Positions 39,314-49,490 of a stretch of DNA of 64,000 nt are shown here, in pieces. The notes under the pieces are model-generated. The model ran no database searches. It saw only the letters and a program-made list of their open reading frames with translations, and was not told where the DNA came from. Made by a program: the position numbers and the translations under genes. Source of the DNA: JANXZS01 sp963797255. Lineage in GTDB: Bacteria; Acidobacteriota; Terriglobia; Terriglobales; Acidobacteriaceae. Location: NCBI GenBank assembly GCA_963797255.1, contig CAWCOV010000021.1, positions 186,001-250,000 on the forward strand, given 5' to 3'. Position 1 is the stretch's first letter, and each line of letters opens with the position of its first letter.

Positions 39314-39862
39314 GGGGCCTGAGCGCAAGGTCGGAGTTAGTAAGCAGTCTTCCCAGAATGGCGGAGGCCACATCGAGATGGTCCCACTTCCGATTAACAG
39401 AAGGGACATGCTGCGGTTGAGTCACCATGGCCGGACGGAAATCTTCGAGAACTGTTTACGGATTAACAATCTCAGCCTCTCCCTGTTGGCTAATCAATTA
39501 AGGAGCGTTTTCGGCAGGCCGGACCGAATCCGAGGTCGGAGCGTCGCCAAACGGCCTGAAGAGCAGTTTTTTTGTTTCGGAGTCGAAACGTGCACCATCT
39601 TTGACAAGAGATGTCTGTCCTATCCGAGTTTTGCACAGGCTCACCCGCGCGCGCTTAAAGGTTTTAGTAAGAGTGAACAACCCTGTGTGACAACGAATTG
39701 TATACGTTTTCAAAAAGCACTAGTTCATTCGTAGGCGATACGGTTAAGCAACGTAGAATCATCGATTTGTGGATAAAGCGAGCACGCGTGGTTCCTGTGG
39801 GAAGCCGTGGAGCTGTGAAATTGCCTTTTTCGCATAACAAATCTGTGTTTTGAGAAACCTCT

Positions 39863-39920
39863 TGACATTGCATATTGCCGCGAACTACTGTCTCTCGCTG
39901 TCGAGCTAAAACGTTTTATT
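39863..39920 (+). promoter_or_regulatory. Promoter-operator unit 1 of the TonB receptor
   Basis: TTGACA at 39863-39868 and TACTGT at 39887-39892 are 18 bases apart. A palindrome, GCTAAAACGTTTTA, begins at 39905, 12 bases after the -10. The shape, with a central CG, is typical of LacI-family operators, and its position would block transcription. Confidence 0.6.
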
Positions 39921-39974
39921 GAACGCTATTTATCTCCGTTTTGGGAGACTTTGAGGGGCCTGATCAGAATCATC

Positions 39975-40033
39975 TTGACAGCGCTTTTACCCCGGACTAG
40001 ATTCGGTTGGCGCAACAGCTAAAACATTTTAGC
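39975..40033 (+). promoter_or_regulatory. Promoter-operator unit 2 of the TonB receptor
   Basis: TTGACA at 39975-39980 and TAGATT at 39998-40003 are exactly 17 bases apart, the best promoter in this gap. GCTAAAACATTTTAGC (40018-40033) follows; its seven-base arms are perfect and its sequence matches the upstream operator at 13 of the first 14 positions. The repeat of site, arrangement and offset indicates one regulator controlling both promoters. Confidence 0.72.
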
Positions 40034-40391
40034 CGCGGTATTCATGCACATTCGGCGAGGATGCGTGCGATTGCGCGTGGCTCTGTTTACGGAATCGCTT
40101 TACTGCGGTTTCCGGATTCGGAGCTGTAGCAGGATTTGTTTCGACCCCAGAGTGGGTAACACCATTGGCGAAACAAGTCTGTAGAGCAGTCGATTGTGAA
40201 GGTCCGAACTGGCGAACTTCAGCAGGAAATTGCAGAAAGTTCGGCAAAGGGAACGAGCTGTAGTTGCTTTTTCACTTTGCAAAGCCAGAGCGGGGCCGGG
40301 AAGGATTCCGGTTTAGCTTTTACAAGCGGCTTGGACCCAGGGACTAGAACAAGGAACTTGGAAACTGTAAGCCTTACGGAGGCACAACGAT

Positions 40392-43300
40392 ATGAGATAC
40401 GCGAAATACAGGTGGTTTCTGTTGCCGCTATTTCTGATGTTTGTATGCGTGGGAGTATTCGCGCAGCAGAACTCAGAAATAGTCGGCACTGTTACCGACC
40501 AGGCAGGCGCGGCCGTTGTAGGCGCGACCGTCACATTGTCAGATCCGGCTACCGGGTTTGTCAGAACAACAACCAGTAATGAAACCGGCGGATACAAATT
40601 CGCGGCCTTGAACGTCGCAGCTTATGAACTCAAGGTAGCGGCCAAGGGATTCCAAACATACGTAGCAAGCGGAATCCAAGTAAACGTATCTCCAACGCAC
40701 CGTTCCGACGTGAAACTGACGGTCGGTGCTGACAGCCAGACGGTAACCGTAACAGCGGATACCCTCCAGGTTCAGGCAGACTCAAACGTCGTCAGCACAC
40801 TGATCACGTCAGAGCAGATCAGCCAGATCGCAACCAACAATCGTAACTTCGCAGCTCTCGCCGCAATGGGTATGGGCGTCAGTTCCGCTTTGCCGGATAG
40901 CAACACTCCGACCTCAGTGGCAGCGAACTTCACCATCAGCTTCAACGGCCTTCGCCAGAGCCACAATATCTGGTTGATTGACGGTGGTGAAGCCGATGAC
41001 CGCGGCGGCGCCGGCGGCATGGACATCATGCCTTCTCAGGACGCAATTGCTCAGTTCGAAACTCTCACCAGCAATTACCCGCCGGATTACGGTATCTCCT
41101 CGGGCGCGACGATCAGCCTTGCGCTTAAGAGCGGCACACAGCACTTCCATGGCGAAGCATACGAGTTCAACCGCAACACTGCGTATGACGCCAATGCTCC
41201 CTTCAACAAGCAGAACAACCCCGTGACGCCCAGAACGAAGCTGAATTACAACATTTTCGGCTTCAACATTGGCGGCCCGGTATTCATTCCCAAGGTCTAC
41301 AACGAGAGCAAGCAAAAGACCTTCTTCTTCTGGAATGAAGAATGGCGCAAGCTGATCCAGGGCAGCAGCCCGAACAACGTTGCCACCCTGCCGCCTGCGG
41401 ACATTCCGACAACTGGCAGCGACCTGGCCTATGTAGCTCCGGGTTTTGCCAACACCAACCCGTCGATTCAAAGGGCAAGCCACAGGCGTTGCTGGAATCA
41501 TTGTTCCGGATCTTGGAGCCACCAGCGACTACAACGCCAAACTCGCCGCCTTGGGCTTGACTCCTGGACAGCCATTCCCGAACAACACGATTCCGTCGGC
41601 ATTGTTTGACCAAAATGCCGTTGCGTACATGAACTCCGGGATCATCCCCAAGCCGAAACGACCGACGGACACGCCATTACATCCGCGAATTTGCCGATCG
41701 ATGTCGTTGATACAGTCGTTCGTATCGATCAGAAAGTCACGGACAAGTGGCAGTTGTTGGGCCACTACATGCATGACTCCGTAACGCAGAGCAATCAGCT
41801 GCCGTTCCTTGGCTGGCTCTGGGCGAGCTTCAACACGGTAACGTCCACTCTTTCCAATCCGTCGAACAGCGCGGCAGTCAAGCTGACAGGAACGATTACT
41901 CCGAACCTGCTGCTCGAAGCCAGCTTCAACTATGACGGCAACATCATCGACATCACCAACAACAATCTGTCGCTCAAGCCTTCTGGCTGGAACGCCAACA
42001 CGTTCTTCAACAATGGAACGCTCAGCATGCCAAGCGTTACCGGCTGGGGCAATCCTTATAACGTAGCGGAAGACATGGGTTCAGCTCCCTGGCACAATGC
42101 TGCTGAGGACTACTCACCCAAAGTCGACGTCTCCTACTCGATCGGCAAACACCAGACGAAGTTTGGGTTCAGCTATAACCGTTACACCAAGAACCAGCAG
42201 ATCTTCGGACAGCGCCAAGGCAACTACGCCTTTGGCACTCACACCGGGAACTCGACGTACATCGGCGACTCGTTCATGGACATGTTGCTTGGTATTTCCA
42301 ACAACTACAACCAGGTGCAAGAAGCGCCAATCCGCCACTATGTCAACCAGACTCCCTCGGCTTACGCGATGGATAACTGGCGTGTCACTCCCCGCTTAAG
42401 CATCCAGTATGGCCTTCGTTACGATGCCCTGCCACATGCATGGGAGCGCGACAACCAGGTTGCCAACTTCAACCCGGATAACTACGTGGCATCCCAGGCA
42501 CCCCAGTACACAAGCGGCACAGTCGATCCTTACAAGGGATCGAACGAGATGAATCCGCTAGGTCCTGGGTTCTACACTCCTACAGGCGCGACACAGCCTT
42601 TCTATCTGAACGGCATGGGTCTTGCTGGCCAGAATGGCTATCCTCCAGGTCTGGTAACCAACGACTACAAGACGCTGCAACCCCGACTCGGATTCTCCGA
42701 TGATATTTTCGGGACAGGAAGAACAATCCTTCGCGGCGGCTTTGGCACATTCTACGAACGCATGCAGGGCAACGATATCTACAACGCTGCCACGAATGCG
42801 CCGTTCTTCAACAATCCGGGCGCGACCAATGTCTACTTCAGCAATCCGTCTACAAGCTGGGTTACTGGAAGTACGGCGGCACTCCCGTTCTTCCCGCAAG
42901 GCATGACAACACTCGCTCACACGTATCGTGCGCCAGCAGTCGCCATGTTTAGCCTCGGTGTTCAGCACCAGATTGCACCGTCGGTGATCCTGGTTGTTCA
43001 GTATGTTGGCAACCTGGCTTGGCACCAGAACATCAATCGTCAAATCAACAACTACAGCCTGAACACTCCGTTGCAAATGCGCGCAGACGCTGGCGATTCC
43101 TCCAACAACTCCGGAACGAATCCTAACCACAAATCTCTTGCGCAAGACAACGTACTCCGCGTGTTCTCGGGTTACGGCGCCATCAACCAGCAAGAAAACA
43201 CCACGAACGGAAACTACAACGGCTTCCAGACGGGTGTTCGCGTGCAGAACAAGTGGGGCCTGAGCGGCGAACTCGATTACACGTGGTCACACGAAATCGA

Positions 43301-43928
43301 TCTCACCAGCTATGACCTCAATGGAGTCAGCAACCCCTATAACCTGAAGTATGACAAGGGTTCGGGCGCGTTGGATCGTCGTCAGATGGTCAATGCAAAC
43401 TACGTATACAACCTTCCTATCTTCAACAAGAGCACAGGACTTGCTCACGCAATCCTGGGTGGCTGGCAGATAGCAGGCACCTACATCGCGAATACCGGAG
43501 CGATCCCGACCAATCAAGGTCCTGGTCTCTCTCTTAGCTATGACCCGATCGGACTTGGTGGTGGTTACACCAACCGTCCGAACGTAAGTGGCAAGGTCGG
43601 CTATCCGCACGAGTTGAAGAAATGGTTCAACACCGGCCAGTTCACCGCACCAATCCCAGTTTGGGTTGGCGGGCCGAACCAAGGCTTTGGTAATGCCGGC
43701 AAGGACTCCATCGTAGGACCAGGGCGTGTCAACTTCTCGACATCGCTTTATAAGACCTTTGCGATTACGGAACAAGTACACTTCGAGTTCCGTTGGGAGA
43801 CCTTCAACACCTTTAACAGCTTCCAGTACAACGGCGTAAATACGAGCTTGAACAACTCGCAATTTGGCCAAGTGACCAGTGCCTTCGATCCTCGCGTTAT
43901 GGAGTTCGGCGGCAAGATCACCTTCTAA
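40392..43928 (+). pseudogene. Oar-like TonB-dependent receptor, two frameshifts
   Basis: Joined, about 1,178 residues. A signal peptide (LLPLFLMFVCVGVFAQ) is followed by a carboxypeptidase-regulatory Ig-like domain (GTVTDQAGAAVVGATVTLSD, about 28-110), a plug (FNGLRQSHNIWLIDGGEADD) and a large outer-membrane barrel ending in GGKITF, with the terminal aromatic needed for BAM insertion. Breaks lie near 41465 and 41656; the segment between them reads GVAGIIVPDLG and FPNNTIPSALFD, as expected for the family. Acidobacterial members import oligosaccharides or other large substrates. The two LacI-like operators upstream suggest sugar control. A strong terminator follows. Confidence 0.9.
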
Positions 43929-43943
43929 ACGCATCTTTAACCG

Positions 43944-43975
43944 GGCGCGGCAGGTTCATCCTGCCGCGCCTTTTT
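43944..43975 (+). terminator. Intrinsic terminator of the TonB receptor
   Basis: An 11-pair GC-rich stem (43944-43954 with 43960-43970) around TTCAT, then TTTTT at 43971-43975, 15 bases past the stop codon. Confidence 0.93.
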
Positions 43976-44050
43976 CTTTGTGAACTGGTCGCCTTGCTTA
44001 CAGTGGAATGCGGCGCGTAACGTAGGAATTAACCGGGCTGGAGGGATAGA

Positions 44051-45229
44051 GTGAAGGGGTTTTGCGGGAGTGGGCTGCGTTCGGTCTTGATCTGGATGTC
44101 GATTGCGGTCTGCGGCACGATGTATGGGCAGACGGCAACTCGGCAGACAGCGATGCAGCTTGAACAACAGGGCAAAAATGCGGAGGCTGAACAGGCGTGG
44201 CGCAGCATTGCGAAGGCGAATCCGCGAAATGCAGAAGCCTATGCGCATATGGGCCTGCTGGAGGCAAGGCAGGAGCACTATGAGGCTGCCATCGCACTCT
44301 ATCGCAAGGCTCTGGCGCTGAACCCGGCGTTTCCAGCGTTACAGCTGAACATGGGCCTGGCTCTTTTCAAGACAGGTAAGTTTCAAGAGGCGATTCAGTG
44401 CTTTCAAGTCGAGTTGAAGAAACACCCCGGCGATCAACGCTTAACCATTCTGCTGGGCATGTCGCATTACGCGATGGGTGACTATGCCGGTGCTATTCCT
44501 TATCTGAAAACGGCCTTGCAGAAGGACTCGAAGAATCTGTCGCTTCAACTCACTCTGGCGCACAGCTGTCTTTGGACGAAGCAGACGCAGTGCGTTATGG
44601 ATGCTTACAAGCAAATTCTTCTGATCGACGAGAACTCTGCAGAGGCGGACATGCTGGCGGCGGAGGCGCTGGACCAGGAAGGCGACAATGCCGGGGCGAC
44701 CAAGCTCTTTCGCGAAGCAGTGAAAGCGAATCCCAAAGAGCCAAATGTTCACTTCGGATTGGGTTATCTATTGTGGACTCAAAGCTTGTTTCCGGAAGCG
44801 GCGAAGGAATTTCAGGCGGAGCTTGAGAATGACCCCACGCGAGGTCAGGCAAGAGCGTATCTTGGCGATTCGTATCTGCAACTGAACGAATATGCGAAGG
44901 CTCTCTCGGAGTTGGAGAAGGCGGTTCTTACTGAGCCGTCGATGTCGTTGATTCATCTCGATCTAGGAATTCTTTATGCTGATGCCAAGCGCAATGATGA
45001 GGCGGAGCGTGCGCTTCTAAAGGCTATCGAGCTTGATCCGAAGAGTGTTGCTCCGCATTGGAGGCTGGCGAAGTTGTACCAGACGATGGGCAAGAAAGAT
45101 GAGGCGAAGGTGGAGTTTGCCAAGGCGAGCAGCATGAACAAGGAGGCGAGCCAGGCACTCCACGAAAAGATTGCGGGGGCGCACTCCGGCGCGCAACAAC
45201 AGCCACAAGCTGCGCCTTCTTCCCAGTAA
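44051..45229 (+). CDS. Exported TPR protein
   Basis: A 392-residue protein from GTG 44051, which has GGAGGGA directly upstream. A signal peptide (LIWMSIAVCGTMYGQ) precedes about nine tetratricopeptide repeats covering residues 30-370, with the usual small residues at positions 8 and 20 (for example AEAYAHMGLLEARQEHYEAA). The last 20 residues are Gln/Ala-rich. TPR rods are protein-binding scaffolds; the partner is unknown. It is convergent with the VWFA-related gene (35 bases apart). A similar protein lies at 62846. Confidence 0.88.
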   Translation: MKGFCGSGLRSVLIWMSIAVCGTMYGQTATRQTAMQLEQQGKNAEAEQAWRSIAKANPRNAEAYAHMGLLEARQEHYEAAIALYRKALALNPAFPALQLNMGLALFKTGKFQEAIQCFQVELKKHPGDQRLTILLGMSHYAMGDYAGAIPYLKTALQKDSKNLSLQLTLAHSCLWTKQTQCVMDAYKQILLIDENSAEADMLAAEALDQEGDNAGATKLFREAVKANPKEPNVHFGLGYLLWTQSLFPEAAKEFQAELENDPTRGQARAYLGDSYLQLNEYAKALSELEKAVLTEPSMSLIHLDLGILYADAKRNDEAERALLKAIELDPKSVAPHWRLAKLYQTMGKKDEAKVEFAKASSMNKEASQALHEKIAGAHSGAQQQPQAAPSSQ

Positions 45230-45264
45230 CGGTCGGATTCAGGTTTGCGTTGTCGCCTGGAGAA

Positions 45265-48200
45265 TCAGGGTTGAAATGCAGTTGCAGGGAGAGTTACGGA
45301 GGCGATGCGTCCTGAATTCTCGTCGAAAACAATCAAGCGCAAGGAACTCATCTTGGGTTTCAGGTTCAAGGCACGCTGATAGGCGAAGCCGGTAGTTAGC
45401 ATGCCGTCATACGTCGACTGCTTGAGGTTCAGCCTGATCGACTCGCCGCTTGACTCCGCGTGACCGCCGTATTCTTCCCGCTGCACGAGGAATACATCTA
45501 CATTTCCCGTCCAGCGTTCGCCTTGCTGCTGGAGCGTAAGATCCTTCACGGCGATCTTCAATTGAACCTTGGCAGCGGGTGCATGCGAAACGATTTTTGC
45601 TGAAAGTCCGATTTCGGCGGGATCCACTGGCCGCCACACGGCATCCTGGAATTTCGCGTTTGTATCGGCCGACTCCTTTTTGAATAAGTATCCCGATCGA
45701 TTGCGAAGTGCGAGTCCTCGCCGGCCGGGAACTTTGAGAGTGAGAGTGTGAAAAGAATCGTCGGGAGCGGAATCCGGAGTGAAGCTTGCGAGGTAGGTGG
45801 CACGCGTGTCGTTGTGTATGGAATCAAGCGAGCCGCCAAGGTCACTCGCTTTTCGAATTGCTTTGCCACCGGTTGAATCGGCGACGCGTCGCATTGGCTC
45901 TTGGATGGGATGAAGATCCTGCTGCATGGCGGCGGTCACTCGGCCGTCGGTCATGTTTCGGCCGGCGGCCGGGGAGGGTGCTGCACCGGGAAGATTGGCG
46001 ACATCCTGTGCGGACTGCAAAAGCTCAACGTTGCGGTTCTTGAGGCTGGCGTCTACTCCTCCCACTTCGACGGCGGTTGCATCGAGCGCGTAGACGGAAA
46101 CGTGCGCATCGTTCAAGGCTTCACCGGTTATATCCGCAATGTGGTCAAGATGCTTGCTTTCTTTTTCGCGGCCCACGGCCTGGTCGCGCCAATCAACCAG
46201 CACGCTATCGCCTGAGATCCAAATGAGACTCTTGTGTCCCGGCACCGGCGCAAGATGGCGCGCGATGGCTGTTAATACCTGGAGGGCGGCGGCAGCGGGA
46301 TTGGCACCAAAATCCCTCAACTGCGGATCCGTTGACGTCATGCCATCCGGCACTTCGATGGAGTTGCCGTTCACGCTGTTCAGGTCGGATACATTCCGGA
46401 CCGTATCAAGTTGCTGTCGATTGCGCTGCTCAGATTGTTGTCCCATTGCAACGGCTCGCGCACGTGGCGTCCACGCAGTAAGTTTTGCTGCAAGTGATGC
46501 GTGGTCCTGAGTCATCTCCACCAGCACATGAAAGCCGGTGTCATCCATGGTGTAGAGGGCGACATGTTCGGTGGGATCGAGGCGCTGCAGAAATTTCAGC
46601 GTCTCTGTGCGGGCGGAGGTGAGGTCCTTCCAGGCGAGATGCGATTCGTCCAAAAGAAGAATGGTCGAAGCCGGCACGGTTGCGCTTTGTGCTGGTGAAC
46701 CAGGTGTCGTGGCCGTCTGATTTGAGAAAGTATCTACCGTGGTCGAATCGGCTGCAGGCGTTGTCGGTGCATTCTTCTCAGCCGGAGAAGCCTGGAAGAA
46801 GAATCGCACTTGCTGCTTCTTGCCATTGTCATAAAGCTCGATCTCATCCTGCTTGAGATCCGTGATGGGATGTCCGTGCTTGTCGTTTGCAATGAAACCT
46901 ACGTCCACGAGCCGGGCATTTGCCTGAAGAACGAATCCATTCTCCTTTGCGGCCGCATGCGGGATTCCGTTGGAGGGCTGAAGTGTGTACTCCGGCACCT
47001 CGGGCGCCGGGGGAGCCGCTGCTGGCAACGCTGCCGTGGTTGCGGATACTTCTTCGGGCACGAAAGTGGACGTCGGAGCCGCTGGATTTGCGGTCATGGG
47101 AGGTGCTGGAGTTTTGGCGATATCGTTCGTGATTGGAGCTTCTGCTGAGGGCTTTCCGCTGGTGTCGGAGGGAGTTTCAACGGCAATGATATTCGAAGTC
47201 GCGCCGAAGCGGTGGTAATCCCGGAAGGACACGTAGTTGAGACGAAACATGGAGGCATCGCGCGCATAGAGAGAGGCGGTCGCAGCAGCTACGGAGATAG
47301 AAATACTTTTTGCCGGACACGTGTAGTCTCGCCCGCCGATTGAAATGGTTGCGTACTCAACCATGATTGCAGCGCGAGTAATTGGATCGATCTGGCTAAG
47401 ATCAGCTTCGAGGGTTATGCGGAGAATGGTGCCGGTCTTCGGATCAATGGAGAGAGTCCCGTGATACCCGGCAGTCTGTCTGAAAGCTGTGTAAGTTGGA
47501 GTGGCGATATTCGCGGCAGGCTGTTCGGAACTGCGACTGCGGGGGCCGGTGGTTGCTTGTCTCCTTTCGGCGTCTATCGGCTGAGCAATGCAACAGTAGT
47601 TCACCAGGTAATGCGAACCTTCCTTAGTCACACTGAAGCGAAAGACGCCGATTAAACCGGTGCTTCCAGTTTCCCAGTGACTCCAGGCCAGTTTGCCTCG
47701 GGCGGCATCTGTAAGGATTGTGGCCAGTATGGGGCCGAATTCCCCCCAGGTTATGAGACCAGGGACGGGTTTGTTTTTTTCCGCAAGGCCGGGGTCATCC
47801 GACTCTCGGCCATCTTCGAACGTGATGGTTGTACTGTTGGTGCCAACCGGATGAAGGCCCAACTTCACAGGCCAATCGCCAGGTTTGGGGGACTGTGGGG
47901 TGTCGTCGTATCGCACTGTCACGCGTGTGGCGAGAAAGTTTGGAAGTTGCGGTAACGTTTTGGCGATGTATTGAACAGTCAGGGCCATCATCTGCCGCTG
48001 CGCCGATAGTTCCGGCGCCGCGAGGGCGGGAATCTCACTCGGCGGCGGATCCAGGAACGACGATGCTGCTGCAATCGCGACAATGAGTTCGAGGGTTTTA
48101 GGCCCGGGAGCCGCCGCTGTCACAGTGGAAAGTCTGGATGCGCTTAAGCGCTCGCTGAGTTCCACATCTGCTATCTGACGGGCCGCTTCGGCATCCGAGC

Positions 48201-48420
48201 GGGAATGAATCTCAGAAATGAGATGTTCGAACTGATCCGCCGTAAGTCGACGTGCACCGAATGACGGGATAGATGCGAATAGAAAGAAAGAACAGAGTAA
48301 GAAGAGATACGGGGCAGGAACAAATTTTCTCAGTGCAATGGAACTTGAACGCACCTTCTGCTGACTCTTGAAACCAGGTGGGACTATCACAGTAGAACCA
48401 TTCTGAATCCGGGTTAGCAT
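45265..48420 (-). CDS. Acidobacterial VWFA-related domain protein, large exported
   Basis: A 1,051-residue intact protein; a GTG at 48351 is an alternative start closer to the signal peptide (YLFLLCSFFLFASIPSFGA). The N-terminal half (about 60-400) is a domain I do not recognise, with VTVRYDDTPQSPKPGDWPVK and a repeated strand pattern. A Pro/Ala/Thr-rich linker follows, then the TIGR03436-type domain: VDVGFIANDKHGHPITDLKQ, and a VWA fold beginning TILLLDESHLAW. The MIDAS DxSxS is degenerate (DESHL). The C-terminus holds beta-rich segments. Family members are abundant in Acidobacteriota with unknown roles. It is followed on its strand by nothing and preceded by two small exported proteins. Confidence 0.85.
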   Translation of the reverse strand: MLTRIQNGSTVIVPPGFKSQQKVRSSSIALRKFVPAPYLFLLCSFFLFASIPSFGARRLTADQFEHLISEIHSRSDAEAARQIADVELSERLSASRLSTVTAAAPGPKTLELIVAIAAASSFLDPPPSEIPALAAPELSAQRQMMALTVQYIAKTLPQLPNFLATRVTVRYDDTPQSPKPGDWPVKLGLHPVGTNSTTITFEDGRESDDPGLAEKNKPVPGLITWGEFGPILATILTDAARGKLAWSHWETGSTGLIGVFRFSVTKEGSHYLVNYCCIAQPIDAERRQATTGPRSRSSEQPAANIATPTYTAFRQTAGYHGTLSIDPKTGTILRITLEADLSQIDPITRAAIMVEYATISIGGRDYTCPAKSISISVAAATASLYARDASMFRLNYVSFRDYHRFGATSNIIAVETPSDTSGKPSAEAPITNDIAKTPAPPMTANPAAPTSTFVPEEVSATTAALPAAAPPAPEVPEYTLQPSNGIPHAAAKENGFVLQANARLVDVGFIANDKHGHPITDLKQDEIELYDNGKKQQVRFFFQASPAEKNAPTTPAADSTTVDTFSNQTATTPGSPAQSATVPASTILLLDESHLAWKDLTSARTETLKFLQRLDPTEHVALYTMDDTGFHVLVEMTQDHASLAAKLTAWTPRARAVAMGQQSEQRNRQQLDTVRNVSDLNSVNGNSIEVPDGMTSTDPQLRDFGANPAAAALQVLTAIARHLAPVPGHKSLIWISGDSVLVDWRDQAVGREKESKHLDHIADITGEALNDAHVSVYALDATAVEVGGVDASLKNRNVELLQSAQDVANLPGAAPSPAAGRNMTDGRVTAAMQQDLHPIQEPMRRVADSTGGKAIRKASDLGGSLDSIHNDTRATYLASFTPDSAPDDSFHTLTLKVPGRRGLALRNRSGYLFKKESADTNAKFQDAVWRPVDPAEIGLSAKIVSHAPAAKVQLKIAVKDLTLQQQGERWTGNVDVFLVQREEYGGHAESSGESIRLNLKQSTYDGMLTTGFAYQRALNLKPKMSSLRLIVFDENSGRIASVTLPATAFQP

Positions 48421-48473
48421 TGCGGATGATGTTATCGCAAACGTCGAGTCACGTGCTCTGCAGTCTAGGGCGA

Positions 48474-48863
48474 CTATTCGTTTCTCATTCGTTCTTTCAA
48501 ACTCTTGGCTAATTTCTCTATTTCATCTGCCTTCTTCACTACCGCAACCGAAAGGATGTCTTTGTTGCTTTTGGCGACCTCGGCCTTCAGTTCTTCAGCC
48601 ATGCGGTAGAGGCGGTTCGTATCTTCAAGAATCTGTGCCTTGCGAACCTCGGCGGGAGTAAGTTTCGCGGCTGTCGATTCAAGAGAGGTTGTCAGAGGAG
48701 GTTTTTGGTCATTGTTGTCAGGAGTTTGTGACCGCGTAGTGGCATCCGGTGCCGCCGTTGCGGGGGTAGACTGCGCGGGTAAACTCTCGGCAGAGATCAA
48801 AGCTAAGGCCATCAAAGGAACTGTCCAGGCGAAGAGTTTAAGCAAGCATTTTATGGTGAACAT
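48474..48863 (-). CDS. Small exported helical protein (paralogue A)
   Basis: A 129-residue protein with a signal peptide (LFAWTVPLMALALISAES), a low-complexity Thr/Ser/Pro/Ala region (about 30-60) and a helical, charged C-terminus (ILEDTNRLYRMAEELKAEV, EIEKLAKSLKERMRNE). The closing motif is nearly repeated in the next gene upstream, so the two are paralogues. No family with a known role is recognised. A coiled-coil or oligomeric periplasmic protein is likely. Same strand as the VWFA-related gene, 53 bases before its start, so possibly one transcript. Confidence 0.78.
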   Translation of the reverse strand: MFTIKCLLKLFAWTVPLMALALISAESLPAQSTPATAAPDATTRSQTPDNNDQKPPLTTSLESTAAKLTPAEVRKAQILEDTNRLYRMAEELKAEVAKSNKDILSVAVVKKADEIEKLAKSLKERMRNE

Positions 48864-48901
48864 ACGACCTCCGGTCGCATTGCGTTCGCGGTCTCGTTGC
48901 T

Positions 48902-49294
48902 TTATTCGGAGCGCATTTTTTCTTTGACCACCTTGGCGAGTCTCTCAATTTCCTCTGCCGTATCAGACTCCATCGATATCGAGCTGTTACCTTGTTTCGC
49001 GACTCGATCCTTCAAATCGTGGGCAAGAAGCACCAGTTTGTCCGTGGTAGAAACCAACTTTTCCTGTCTAAGCTCATTTTTTACAGCGATCGCCTTAAGC
49101 ATCTTCTCCCGGATTGCTGGATCCTTGTCATACATCCGCTGCAAATCAGGAGGTCGAGGTGTAGGGTTCGGTAATTGATGGCCGAGGCTTGGCGTTCCCT
49201 GTGCCCTTGCCAAAGGCGCAAAGGCGAAAAGGCAGAAACCAAGAACAGCAAAAGACTGGGCCGCCGCTGATCGTCGAGGCTTCAGATCGCACAT
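48902..49294 (-). CDS. Small exported helical protein (paralogue B)
   Basis: A 130-residue protein with signal peptide (FAVLGFCLFAFAPLARAQ), a Pro-rich stretch (about 34-48) and the segment DLQRMYDKDPAIREKMLK. Its C-terminus (TTDKLVLLAHDLKDRV, EEIERLAKVVKEKMRSE) parallels paralogue A: a pair of charged helices with the same ending. It lies 38 bases upstream of paralogue A on the same strand, suggesting a tandem duplication within an operon. Function unknown. Confidence 0.78.
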   Translation of the reverse strand: MCDLKPRRSAAAQSFAVLGFCLFAFAPLARAQGTPSLGHQLPNPTPRPPDLQRMYDKDPAIREKMLKAIAVKNELRQEKLVSTTDKLVLLAHDLKDRVAKQGNSSISMESDTAEEIERLAKVVKEKMRSE

Positions 49295-49490
49295 TTTGCA
49301 ATTTAGCCTTGTCCTGGGACGGGGCTAATCTCCTTTGGTAGGTTGGATGCCACTTGTGGGCCGCCGCTAAACCGTCTGATTCTGAGCTTCCTAGGTGATT
49401 TAAGATACACCCCGGCCTCCACACCTGTAACACCCTTTCGGAGATGGACAGATGGGAATCGTTATACGTAACTCGTTTTGATCTCGAGAG

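Larger units (their letters stand above)
39314..40391. other. Long intergenic regulatory region before the TonB receptor
   Basis: About 1.08 kb without a supported gene. The first half shows nothing definite. The second half is AT-rich and holds two promoter-operator units (39863-39920 and 39975-40033), leaving a leader of about 380 bases before the receptor start at 40392. The leader ends with ACGGAGG seven bases before the ATG. No riboswitch or recognisable small RNA is seen in the leader. Confidence 0.6.

Noticed and set aside
39312..39734. A 140-codon plus-strand frame in the long gap before the TonB receptor
   Set aside because: No ribosome-binding site, no domain, and composition unlike neighbouring genes; the gap is better read as regulatory.
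40914..41522. A 202-codon minus-strand frame
   Set aside because: Antisense to the TonB receptor, whose joined frames match a known family over the same bases.
42558..43193. A 211-codon minus-strand frame
   Set aside because: Antisense shadow of the TonB barrel.
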